Source: Paraflavitalea sp966211765
GTDB lineage: Bacteria > Bacteroidota > Bacteroidia > Chitinophagales > Chitinophagaceae
Direction of reading: 5' to 3'
Length of the DNA stretch: 64,000 nucleotides
Assembly: GCA_966211765.1 (NCBI GenBank)
Contig: CBIHOV010000041.1
Location: 12,742 to 76,741 of the forward strand
The translations under genes and the position numbers were made by a program. Positions 45,245 to 51,776 of the stretch are shown piece after piece. Within the stretch, counting starts at the first letter, position 1, and every line of letters starts with the position of its first letter. A model generated the notes under the pieces. The model made no database searches. It worked only from the letters and a program-made list of their open reading frames with translations, and was not told the origin of the DNA.

Positions 45245-46345
45245 TTACTTCTGCGGCACAAAGATCTGTTTCAACTGTTCTATCAGCATGCCGTTGCCGC
45301 TCACGCTGATATTGCTGATCTTCTCGGCGATCTTTTCCACGTATTCCATTTCCTTCAGTTTCCACAACATCGCATTGTCTTCCATCAGCTTGGCGGTATT
45401 CAGCAAACTACGGGTGCTGGCGGTTTCTTCCCGACGCATGATGGTATTGGCCTGCGCTTTCTTTTCCGCGATCAATACCTGGTTCATGATCTCTTTCACA
45501 TCTCCCGGCAATATGATATCACGGATACCAAAGCCACTCACCTCAATACCCAGTACGGCTGCCTTGGCTTCTACCTGTTGCACAATGAAAGGCCCGGCAC
45601 TGTCTTTCTTTTCCAGCAATTCATCGAAGTTCAGTGAAGCGACATATTCACGCAAAGCCAGTTGAAATACGATGTACAATTGCATATCATATTCCCTGTT
45701 TTGCAGGAATGCTTTTTCAATATCGGCCACCCGGTACTGCGCCCAGGCATTGATACGCAAAGCCGCTTTATCCCTGGTAAGGATCTCCTGGCCATTGATC
45801 TCCAGTTTTTGCTGACGGGTATCTGCCTTGCTGATATGGATAGAGATGCTGTTTTTGTACCAGAAATAAACCCCGCTCGACAACAGTTTCACAAACTTTC
45901 CGTCAATAAACAATATACCCTGTTCATAGTTGTCCACACTATAGCTCCGTACATAAGGAGCTACCAGCTTGTGCTGCAAAGTGGTACGGTCAATAAGTTC
46001 TGTGATCTCCACTTTACTGGTATCCAGCCGCACAAAGTCGTGGGTGACCACGCTTTTCCAGAAAGTAAACCGGCCGGCAGTTAACACTTCTTTCAACAGA
46101 CCGTTTTCATAGTGCAATACGATCTCGCTGTCTTTCACTTCCACTACCTGCAGCGATTCGGCCAATGCAGTATCCTGCAACAGTATATTCAATTCCACCG
46201 GCGCCACAAAGGGTTTGGTCACATCATAGATGTTCACGGCCCTATTGTCCCAAAACCAGTAGTTCCCTTCTTTTATCATTCGTTGGTAGGTTCCACGCTT
46301 AAATACCAGGCCTACCTGCCAGGTATTAATGGTTACATGTTTCAT
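45245..46345 (-). CDS. Slipin/SPFH (band 7) domain protein
   Basis: 366 residues. The central part is a stomatin-like SPFH domain: VEITELIDRTTLQHK, YEQGILFIDGKFVKLLSSGVYFWYKN, QEILTRDKAALRINAWAQYRVADIEKAF, ALREYVASLNFDELLEKKD, GIEVSGFGIRDIILPGDVKEIMNQVLIAEKKAQA. A coiled coil (about 300-355) follows. No N-terminal membrane anchor is obvious, unlike classic stomatins, and the first 100 residues form an extra SPFH-like repeat. Slipins of this two-part kind occur in RNA-repair (RtcB/Ro60) gene neighbourhoods in other bacteria as far as I recall. Here it is the last gene of the minus-strand unit carrying tRNA-like elements and YkuK. Confidence 0.88.
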   Translation of the reverse strand: MKHVTINTWQVGLVFKRGTYQRMIKEGNYWFWDNRAVNIYDVTKPFVAPVELNILLQDTALAESLQVVEVKDSEIVLHYENGLLKEVLTAGRFTFWKSVVTHDFVRLDTSKVEITELIDRTTLQHKLVAPYVRSYSVDNYEQGILFIDGKFVKLLSSGVYFWYKNSISIHISKADTRQQKLEINGQEILTRDKAALRINAWAQYRVADIEKAFLQNREYDMQLYIVFQLALREYVASLNFDELLEKKDSAGPFIVQQVEAKAAVLGIEVSGFGIRDIILPGDVKEIMNQVLIAEKKAQANTIMRREETASTRSLLNTAKLMEDNAMLWKLKEMEYVEKIAEKISNISVSGNGMLIEQLKQIFVPQK

Positions 46346-46408
46346 GTCGATTGTTTTATAACATTTTTCTACTTCTTATAAATACGAAACAGGTAGTGGT
46401 CTTCATGT

Positions 46409-46447
46409 TGTATTCCTCCTGTATTCTATATTCTATTTTCTGTATTC
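46409..46447. repeat. Heptad repeat array, TGTATTC type
   Basis: tgtattc, tatattc, tattttc and tgtattc lie in perfect 7-bp phase (46420-46447), with one further tgtattc at 46409 out of phase. Upstream of the slipin gene. Confidence 0.7.
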
Positions 46448-46489
46448 TTTTTTAAAATAAAGCCAGCATTATTTCCCATCCCGTAATCA

Positions 46490-46745
46490 CGGAGGAAACA
46501 GTGCTTCCTGCTTAAAGGGATCAGTTTGCGCCCAATTTGGGGTGTTTCCACCACCGGAACCCAACAAAGTGATACCTGTCACAGGCGCTGTTGTTGCCCA
46601 CAGGTGTTTACCGGATTGCGTCTTCCCTTCCATACCGGAGCCCCGGTTTGTGTCCCCACAAACCGGAATAATCCCAAAGGAAAAGGCGTAAGCAGGATCT
46701 GTCCCGTATGTCGGGGAAGACAGCCGGCAAATAATCCTGGCTTTA
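46490..46745 (-). ncRNA. Hairpin-rich non-coding stretch, putative structured RNA
   Basis: About 255 bp between the tRNA-like array and slipin with no credible coding frame. On the minus strand it folds into several strong hairpins: a 10-bp perfect stem CCGGTTTGTG/CACAAACCGG closed by a GGGA loop (46639-46662), a nested stem CAGGAT/ATCCTG enclosing CTGT/ACAG and CCCG/CGGG (46694-46739), and ACCTGT/ACAGGT (46574-46605). Stem density and codirectionality with the tRNA-like units suggest one processed RNA. No known RNA family is recognised. Confidence 0.45.
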
Positions 46746-46751
46746 AAAGAG

Positions 46752-46824
46752 TCACCATTTGAGAAGCGGTGTACTTCTTTCGCTACATTAAAAGTGTAGT
46801 GTTCTACCATTGAACTATCACGCT
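46752..46824 (-). ncRNA. tRNA-like element E1 (Lys-like, UUU anticodon loop, defective T arm)
   Basis: The minus strand shows TA at positions 8-9, a D arm GTTC-AATGGTA-GAAC and a perfect anticodon arm CTACA-CTTTTAA-TGTAG with anticodon TTT. The T arm is AGAAG-TACACCG-CTTCT, whose loop lacks the TTCRANN consensus, and the acceptor strands do not pair. It is therefore a tRNA-Lys relic or mimic, not a normal tRNA. It lies 4 bp from element E2. Confidence 0.55.
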
Positions 46825-46828
46825 GTGA

Positions 46829-46887
46829 TGCATGAGTGGGATTCGAACCCACAAGAATCTGCTGCTCTTCCGCTGAGCTATCCCGCT
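46829..46887 (-). ncRNA. tRNA-like element E2 without anticodon arm
   Basis: It has TA at 8-9, a perfect D arm GCTC-AGCGGAA-GAGC and a perfect T arm GTGGG-TTCGAAT-CCCAC. Only 11 nt separate the two arms, where 22 or more are needed for an anticodon arm. Acceptor pairing is absent. The combination of intact D/T elbow and missing anticodon arm is the pattern of tRNA mimics such as bacterial Y RNA modules, or of a decayed gene. Confidence 0.55.
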
Positions 46888-46890
46888 GCA

Positions 46891-46958
46891 AAGGGGGAGA
46901 AGGAGTCGAACCTTCGACACACAGAGTGTAGAGGGCATTACGCTGCGCCGCAACAGCA
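46891..46958 (-). ncRNA. tRNA-like element E3 (canonical T arm, irregular middle)
   Basis: A perfect T arm GAAGG-TTCGACT-CCTTC, a possible D arm GGCG-CAGCGTAA-TGCC and an irregular central hairpin ACAC-TCT-GTGT in place of an anticodon arm. The putative acceptor 3' strand TCCCCCT has no partner. It ends 3 bp before E2, so E3-E2-E1 form a tight head-to-tail array. Confidence 0.5.
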
Positions 46959-47065
46959 TACAGAGCGTTACTACGTCTGCACTGTACTGCTTCTTTGAAA
47001 CAGCCACCTGGTTTGCATCTCAACAGGTAAATACCCTTCTTGCCGTGAAGCAAGCTTTTTTGTCA

Positions 47066-47542
47066 TCAGACAACTTTATCTGCACAGCAGGAACTGGCAA
47101 AAGCATAAGGCTTGGCCCGGAAGGCAAATCCCATTCCCATAATATAACCCATCGCATCTTTCAAAGCGTGGTTACTTTTAAAGTTGGGATTGGTATTGAT
47201 GTCTGCATGCACTTCCATGTCGATGCTGTAGGAAGTAAAGAGCCCGCACAGCTGGTAGGCTACCTCGATACTTTTGCCTACCTCCGTGAGCATCCGTTCC
47301 TTCACACTCATCGTTTGTCTGGAGTTGTCACTCAGTACATACATAAAGCCCCCTTTACCCTGGCGGATGAATACGATCACCGTAGCGAAGGCGGTGCTGC
47401 CCGCCCTTACCTGGCTATCCGTACCGATGCACACCTTCAGTTGGTGTCCCAGGGCTGTTTCCCTTGCCAAAACCGATCTTACTTCTTCTTCGATCGGGCG
47501 GCGGATGGCAGTACCATCCAGCCGCTGCCATTGCTGTTCCAT
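47066..47542 (-). CDS. YkuK-type RNase H-like protein (DUF458)
   Basis: 158 residues. The RNase H-like fold is shown by KVCIGTDSQVRAGSTAFATVIVFI (first acidic residue in GTDSQ), a central SYSIDMEVHADINTNP strand-helix and C-terminal ALKDAMGYIMGMGFAFRAKPYAFASS, matching the YkuK/DUF458 family. Members are predicted nucleases; none has a firmly known substrate to my knowledge. It starts 14 bp after the stop of the basic protein gene upstream (operon). Its 3' end abuts the tRNA-like array, which makes RNA a plausible substrate. Confidence 0.85.
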   Translation of the reverse strand: MEQQWQRLDGTAIRRPIEEEVRSVLARETALGHQLKVCIGTDSQVRAGSTAFATVIVFIRQGKGGFMYVLSDNSRQTMSVKERMLTEVGKSIEVAYQLCGLFTSYSIDMEVHADINTNPNFKSNHALKDAMGYIMGMGFAFRAKPYAFASSCCADKVV

Positions 47543-47556
47543 TGTGTTGTTTGTTT

Positions 47557-48297
47557 TTATGCTTCTCTGATTAGATCCATGATCTGACTAAATGATTTGT
47601 TTTTGAATTCATATACATCCGGCTTTTTCCACCCGCGCCACCTGCTATACCGATCGTTTCCATATAATAGTTTGTTCAACCTGTTTCGGTTCAGGTCCTG
47701 ATTGAACCAGGCCCAGAGGGCATTAATCCTGGCTTCTATTACGCTGTCACGTTTCCTCACTTTATCAATCATATTGGGCCGTACCCGCAACACAAAACGC
47801 CAGGGATCATTGAACACATACCGTTTTATAATGACCCCTTTTTTATCGGCTTCATACACTTCATGAAATTGCTGCTTTTCAAGGTCTGAAAAACCAAGCT
47901 TCGCAAAATGGGAAGCTTGTGGCTCCAGGAGGTATTGTTTTTTTACCACATACTTTTTGTACCGGGAGCCTCGCCTTTTCTTTACCTTAAAATCTTTCCG
48001 GTCACTCTGAGCATAAGTATTGATCTTCTTTAAAATGCGTTCATAAAAATCAGCCTGTTTACTCCTGGCCACCTCTTCCCGCAATACAAAAAAGCGTTTC
48101 CAACCTTTTTGTATGGGTGGTGTCAAGGGCTCCCAACCGAGATTAGCTCTTTGCTTCCATAAAGTATCTTCTTCCCGGTGCAGCTTTAGCAGCTGTTTGT
48201 CAAAATCCTCATACTGCATCCTTTTCTTTTGGCGTGCAGTACGGAGCCTGTAGGAGAGGATATCCTCCCCGTATTGCTCAATAAGTTTCCTGTCCAT
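47557..48297 (-). CDS. Very basic protein of unknown function, 246 aa
   Basis: No family recognised. The protein is rich in Lys/Arg and aromatic residues (WKQRANLGWEPLTPPIQKGWKRFFVLREE; DFKVKKRRGSRYKKYVVKKQYLL; WRFVLRVRPNMIDKVRKRDSVIEARINALWAWF; DRYSRWRGWKKPDVYEFKNKS), with predicted alpha-helices at both ends and no signal or membrane segment. The charge pattern suggests nucleic-acid, probably RNA, binding. It sits between the tRNA-Lys gene (109 bp upstream) and the YkuK-like gene (14 bp downstream), all codirectional, so its role is likely tied to the tRNAs or tRNA-like RNAs. Confidence 0.8.
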   Translation of the reverse strand: MDRKLIEQYGEDILSYRLRTARQKKRMQYEDFDKQLLKLHREEDTLWKQRANLGWEPLTPPIQKGWKRFFVLREEVARSKQADFYERILKKINTYAQSDRKDFKVKKRRGSRYKKYVVKKQYLLEPQASHFAKLGFSDLEKQQFHEVYEADKKGVIIKRYVFNDPWRFVLRVRPNMIDKVRKRDSVIEARINALWAWFNQDLNRNRLNKLLYGNDRYSRWRGWKKPDVYEFKNKSFSQIMDLIREA

Positions 48298-48406
48298 AAT
48301 GAATTAATTTGTTGCGAACGAAAACCGCGGTGCCATTGGCTGTCCGCGCATATCCTGCCTGTCATTATGAACTGTTGACTCCTTTTCATGTTAATCGTTT
48401 TTATTG

Positions 48407-48478
48407 TTGGTCCGGTGCGATTCGAACGCACAACCCTCCGGTTAAAAGCCGGATACTCTCCCGTTAAGCTACGGACCA
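48407..48478 (-). tRNA. tRNA-Lys (anticodon UUU)
   Basis: A complete 72-nt cloverleaf: acceptor TGGTCCG/CGGACCA, D arm GCTT-AACGGGA-GAGT, anticodon arm TCCGG-CTTTTAA-CCGGA, variable loop GGGTT, T arm GTGCG-TTCGAAT-CGCAC, discriminator A, CCA not encoded. The first pair is U-A rather than the usual G-C of tRNA-Lys, so it is not a plain housekeeping copy. It lies 7 bp downstream of the tRNA-Ile-like gene. Confidence 0.88.
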
Positions 48479-48485
48479 TTGTTAG

Positions 48486-48557
48486 TGATGACTGACGGAT
48501 TCGAACTGTCAACCGGTATCGTATCAGGATACTGCTCTGCCATTGCGCTAAGTCATC
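48486..48557 (-). tRNA. tRNA-Ile-like gene (anticodon GAU)
   Basis: A 72-nt cloverleaf with acceptor GATGACT/AGTCATC, D arm GCGC-AATGGCA-GAGC (one G-A mismatch), anticodon arm GTATC-CTGATAC-GATAC with anticodon GAT, variable loop CGGTT, T arm GACAG-TTCGAAT-CCGTC (one A-C mismatch) and discriminator A. It is foldable but weaker than a housekeeping tRNA-Ile, and is not in an rRNA operon. It begins 12 bp after the T-run of an intrinsic terminator, so it depends on read-through from upstream. Confidence 0.75.
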
Positions 48558-48569
48558 GGGTAAGGGCAC

Positions 48570-48601
48570 AAAAAAGCCCGGTCGTTTGGGGCGACCGGGC
48601 T
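48570..48601 (-). terminator. Intrinsic terminator upstream of the tRNA pair
   Basis: The minus strand has AGCCCGGTCG/CGACCGGGCT, a 10-bp perfect stem with a 7-nt loop, followed by five to six T. It ends the second small ORF unit and directly precedes tRNA-Ile. Confidence 0.88.
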
Positions 48602-48621
48602 GTTCTTCTGCACAACTGCTC

Positions 48622-48786
48622 TTACACAGCGTACTTCTGTTTACAACACGGTCGAATGGCTATACTCTCCCTGTTCATGATGAGCCACATACCCTGGCGG
48701 ATACACGCATACTGATCACTGCCGGGGAAAAACGAATGTTTCCGCAGCACTGTCAATGGGGTATGGCCTGGTAATACTTGCTTCAT
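48622..48786 (-). CDS. Small ORF, 54 aa, unknown
   Basis: Start ATG 48786 (an ATG at 48819 would place the start inside the preceding terminator). The product is mixed-charge, starts MKQVLPGHTPLTVLRKH, contains three Cys (including CC near the C-terminus) and a hydrophobic GMWLIMN patch. It is bracketed by two intrinsic terminators, which marks it as a discrete small transcription segment. No homologue is recognised; it could be a leader ORF. Confidence 0.5.
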   Translation of the reverse strand: MKQVLPGHTPLTVLRKHSFFPGSDQYACIRQGMWLIMNRESIAIRPCCKQKYAV

Positions 48787-48803
48787 CTGTAAAATTTTGT
48801 GAC

Positions 48804-48832
48804 AAAAAAAGCCCCGCAATCTCTTGCGGGGC
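48804..48832 (-). terminator. Intrinsic terminator after the first small ORF
   Basis: GCCCCGCAA/TTGCGGGGC, a 9-bp perfect stem with a TCTC loop, followed on the minus strand by seven T. Confidence 0.9.
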
Positions 48833-48861
48833 CTGTGTTATCTTGAATTCGTTGTTTCAAC

Positions 48862-48954
48862 TTATTCCGCAGTATAACCCGCCCCGCTTCCGGTATCTCC
48901 GCCTTTGCGGCTGAGTCCGTTTGCTGTTTCAATATGTAATTGCAGGCTTGTCAT
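48862..48954 (-). CDS. Small ORF, 30 aa, Gly-rich C-terminus
   Basis: ATG 48954 to TAA 48862. The N-terminal half is polar-helical (LQLHIETANGLS), then a GG pair and a Gly/Ser/Thr-rich tail (GGDTGSGAGYTAE). It has a promoter 28 bp upstream and an intrinsic terminator 30 bp downstream, which is stronger support than length alone gives. It may be a leader peptide for the following tRNA-bearing unit or a free small peptide. Confidence 0.5.
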   Translation of the reverse strand: MTSLQLHIETANGLSRKGGDTGSGAGYTAE

Positions 48955-48981
48955 CTGTTGTTTTAAATTTGTTTTGCGTTG

Positions 48982-49014
48982 CAAAGATGGAAATAATTTT
49001 TCGTTGTTTCCAAA
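48982..49014 (-). promoter_or_regulatory. Promoter of the small-ORF/tRNA/YkuK unit
   Basis: The minus strand shows TTTG at 49014-49011 and CATCTTTG (TAnnTTTG with one mismatch, followed by CAAC) at 48989-48982, with a 21-nt spacer, the Bacteroidota -33/-7 layout. The predicted start is about 20 bp before the first small ORF. Confidence 0.55.
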
Positions 49015-49377
49015 TTTCAGCGCTCTTTTTTTATACTTTCTTTAACAAGCTGTTAACTGTGCCTCTCTGGAAGCCTTGCCAGGGCTGCATTTGCAGGTAA
49101 TTGGAATTGTTCGGTATGAGCTAAAATTAATATACAGCATATTGCGGTAAAATAAGACTACCTTTAACGAACCTGCTGCCCCATAACACCTGCCATTTTG
49201 CAGGATCGTTTTAAACCGGCAGTGGGGAATGAGTGAAGCTCTCTGGTAAACATTGGGTATGCTTACGTTGCACCATGCTCGTGAAAGAAGCACCTGCACA
49301 ACCATAATTGTTCGCATCAGAATGTCCCCTTGTCTATTACGTCTCAGCTAATTACATCAATAAAATAAAACAAACAA
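49015..49377. other. Gene-free stretch
   Basis: About 360 bp between the divergent small-ORF promoter and the 73-aa gene. I see no convincing ORF, tRNA or strong hairpin apart from weak inverted repeats around CCTGCCATTTTGCAGG (49189-49204). It presumably carries the promoter of the plus-strand gene at 49378, but no clean TAnnTTTG was found. Confidence 0.4.
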
Positions 49378-49599
49378 ATGAGAAGTGCAGGAAGGCCGCC
49401 GCTTACACCGGTACAATTGAAGAATGGATTTTACATCGAAGTATGTGACAAAGGTGCAAAGAAAGGAATGAAGATATGGAATGCTACGGAAAAAGCCATG
49501 CAGGATGCTGCCCGTCTCTATGCAGGATATAAGACCGTTCTGGTCCTCGGTGAATACAAAGAAGGAAGCTTTGCTAAAGAAGCTGGCTCCCGCAAGTAG
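49378..49599 (+). CDS. Small conserved Bacteroidota protein, 73 aa
   Basis: It starts with RPPLTPVQLKNGFYIEVCDKG and ends LVLGEYKEGSFAKEAG, a compact pattern I associate with a small hypothetical family in this phylum. The GFYIEVxxKGxxxGMKI segment suggests a short beta-sheet, followed by one helix. No signal or catalytic motif. Function unknown. It is 125 bp upstream of the DJ-1-family gene on the same strand. Confidence 0.7.
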   Translation: MRSAGRPPLTPVQLKNGFYIEVCDKGAKKGMKIWNATEKAMQDAARLYAGYKTVLVLGEYKEGSFAKEAGSRK

Positions 49600-49724
49600 C
49601 CAAAGCATCAGCGGCATAATAACCACTTTCCCTTTTGCCGGACTTTTGACCGGGAAATATTTTTTATTTACAGATAGCAGGAGCGAAGGTTTGTTGCCGA
49701 TGCTTTACAAAACATTTTTTATAC

Positions 49725-50438
49725 ATGACAAAGCCAATCAAAGTTCTATTCGTAACCACTTCGCATGATGCATTGGGTGCTACCACCGAAAAAACAGGCT
49801 TGTGGCTCGATGAGCTGGCTTCCCCATATTTTATTTTTAAAGAGGCCGGAGCTTATATTTCTATTGCTTCCCCCAAAGGAGGCCCGGTGCCAATTGATCC
49901 CAAAAGCGAGTCCATCATCTCTGTTACCCGGAGTTCAAAACGCTTCAGGAACGATACAGAAGCCATGAATCATCTGTCGAGGTCTATCCCCCTGTTGGAT
50001 ATAAAAGATGAAAATTATGACCTGTTGTTTATTGCAGGTGGTCACGGCGCCATGTGGGACCTTGCTTCCAATCCATTGCTGAAACAATTGGTGGAAAATT
50101 TCAACACCAGGAAAAAGCCCGTAGGGGCGGTATGCCATGGTGTGGCTGCCCTGTTGACGGTGATGGAAGGAAAGGAAAATCTCTGGGTAAAAGGCAAACC
50201 GGTGACTGCTTTCAGCAACAGTGAGGAAGAATCAGCTGGTATGACAAAGGATTTGCCTTTCTTATTGGAAACCAAACTGGAGTCTCTGGGAGCCACCTAT
50301 ACCAGTGGCACCAATTACACCAAACATGTGGTGTCTGCCGGTAATGTCGTTACAGGCCAGAATCCTGCTTCGGCCGAAGAAGTAGCTAAAATGACACTCA
50401 ACCTGATCAGACCTACTTATAATGTAGTCAGAAAATAA
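49725..50438 (+). CDS. DJ-1/PfpI-family protein (type 1 glutamine amidotransferase-like)
   Basis: 237 residues with the nucleophile elbow GAVCHGVAAL (Cys137-His138), Glu in the GATTEKTGLWLDEL region, PKGGPVPIDP and YDLLFIAGGHGAMWDL. This is the Hsp31/YDR533C-like subgroup with glyoxalase III or chaperone activity; the EKTGLWLDELASPYF segment is characteristic. Cytosolic. It likely protects against methylglyoxal or similar stress. A strong intrinsic terminator follows. Confidence 0.92.
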   Translation: MTKPIKVLFVTTSHDALGATTEKTGLWLDELASPYFIFKEAGAYISIASPKGGPVPIDPKSESIISVTRSSKRFRNDTEAMNHLSRSIPLLDIKDENYDLLFIAGGHGAMWDLASNPLLKQLVENFNTRKKPVGAVCHGVAALLTVMEGKENLWVKGKPVTAFSNSEEESAGMTKDLPFLLETKLESLGATYTSGTNYTKHVVSAGNVVTGQNPASAEEVAKMTLNLIRPTYNVVRK

Positions 50439-50476
50439 GCGGGTAAGTACAAAGAAATAAAGCATTCGCTATAATC

Positions 50477-50512
50477 AAGCCCCGTTCCGGATCTGCCGGT
50501 ACGGGGCTTTTT
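50477..50512 (+). terminator. Intrinsic terminator of the DJ-1-family gene
   Basis: AAGCCCCGT/ACGGGGCTT 9-bp stem enclosing an inner CCGG/CCGG pair, followed by T5 on the plus strand. It sits between convergent genes. Confidence 0.9.
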
Positions 50513-50525
50513 GTATAAAAAAACG

Positions 50526-51536
50526 CTACAGCGATTTGCGCACGATCATCCGGAAGGGGTTCTTCACCTGTTTCACCTCTTTATTGAGTAGCATCTGCGC
50601 CGCAGTTTTACCCATGCCCTCAAAATCAGTGGTGACCACCGTGATCTCCAATAACTCCTTCAGTACGGTTTCATTAAAGGAAATAATACCTACATTCTTG
50701 CCCGTCTGAAGATCCGCTTCCTTTGATTTCTTGATCAGTTGCGCCAGGTCCGATTCGGCGGTAACGATATACACCGTACCTGCCTGCGGCAATTCCTTAT
50801 CGAGGCTCGACACCACCGCAAAGTCCTTTCCATGCTTCTGGCAAAATTCACTGCAACCCTCCACAATATCGCGGGGGTGATTGCTTTGCATGGGAAACAC
50901 AATGATGATGCGTTGGTACTTCTTCAGCAGTTTGACCGACGATTCCAATACATCATGAATATCCTGCTTGAAATCCTGGTACACCGTCATATGGTGTTTG
51001 CCCAGTTCCGGCACATGTTTATCCATGATCATCAGTTGGGAGGATGGGATGGACTTCAATACCTTCAGGTAGCTTTTCTTACTCGTCTTGTGAAAGAAAT
51101 GGGGCATGATCACATAGTAGTGGTACTTACCCATATTGGCTTCCAGTATCTCCTCCAGCCGGCGTATGTCATAATGATGTACCTGCAGGTCTACCACCGC
51201 TTTGTCCTGCAGGGTATCTATAAAACTATAATAGATGATCTTCTTATAAGAACTGAGCTTGTTGAAGATCAGCAACACTTTCAGCTTCTTGTCCTTTCTG
51301 CCTACCACATAATAACCTTTGGCTGCCACGGCATATACATAGCCTTCTTCGATCAATTCACGGTAGGCTTTTTCTACCGTATCGCGCCCGTAATGATAGG
51401 TTTTACTGAAGTCATTAATGCTCGGCAGTTTGCTGTGGGGCTTCAGGCCGCCATTGTCGATGGCCATGGATACGGCATGAACGATTTGCTTGATCTTACT
51501 GGGTATATGGCTGGCATTAATGCTGAAAGACTTCAT
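50526..51536 (-). CDS. GntR-type HTH regulator with LacI-like ligand-binding domain
   Basis: 336 residues. The N-terminal winged helix (about 10-75: IVHAVSMAIDNGGLKPHSKLPSINDFSKTYHYGRDTVEKAYRELIEEGYV) is of GntR type. Residues 85-336 form a periplasmic-binding-protein-like fold (KVLLIFNKLSSYKKIIYYSFIDTL, IIIVFPMQSNHPRDIVEGCSEFC, GKNVGIISFNETVLKELL, VVTTDFEGMGKTAAQMLL). This GntR-LacI hybrid is common in Bacteroidota carbohydrate control. No sugar-utilisation gene adjoins it, so its target is unknown. Confidence 0.92.
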   Translation of the reverse strand: MKSFSINASHIPSKIKQIVHAVSMAIDNGGLKPHSKLPSINDFSKTYHYGRDTVEKAYRELIEEGYVYAVAAKGYYVVGRKDKKLKVLLIFNKLSSYKKIIYYSFIDTLQDKAVVDLQVHHYDIRRLEEILEANMGKYHYYVIMPHFFHKTSKKSYLKVLKSIPSSQLMIMDKHVPELGKHHMTVYQDFKQDIHDVLESSVKLLKKYQRIIIVFPMQSNHPRDIVEGCSEFCQKHGKDFAVVSSLDKELPQAGTVYIVTAESDLAQLIKKSKEADLQTGKNVGIISFNETVLKELLEITVVTTDFEGMGKTAAQMLLNKEVKQVKNPFRMIVRKSL

Positions 51537-51776
51537 GGGCTTTTTTTAATATGGGTCCGGCACATCATATGATGGAGCTGCACACAGCCTCCGCTCCGGT
51601 AATATGACCGGAATCATAAATAAATATAAATCACCTGGGAGAAAAAAAGACAAAAAGCTTTGGGAAGAACGAAAAGTGATAAGATTAAGCCAACATGATT
51701 TACTATCCGATAGGCTGTTGAGCAGTGGCGGATCCCCCACCTCAGCTATTTGGTAGACTGATAGGGACCGGGATTA

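Noticed and set aside
46752..46887. Functional tRNA-Lys and a second tRNA
   Set aside because: Acceptor stems do not pair, one unit has no room for an anticodon arm and the other has a non-canonical T loop, so they are listed as tRNA-like RNA instead.
46487..47053. 188-codon minus-strand reading frame across the tRNA-like array
   Set aside because: Its translation contains the nonsense peptides typical of translated tRNA genes, it spans three tRNA-like elements and several hairpins, and it shows no protein family signature.
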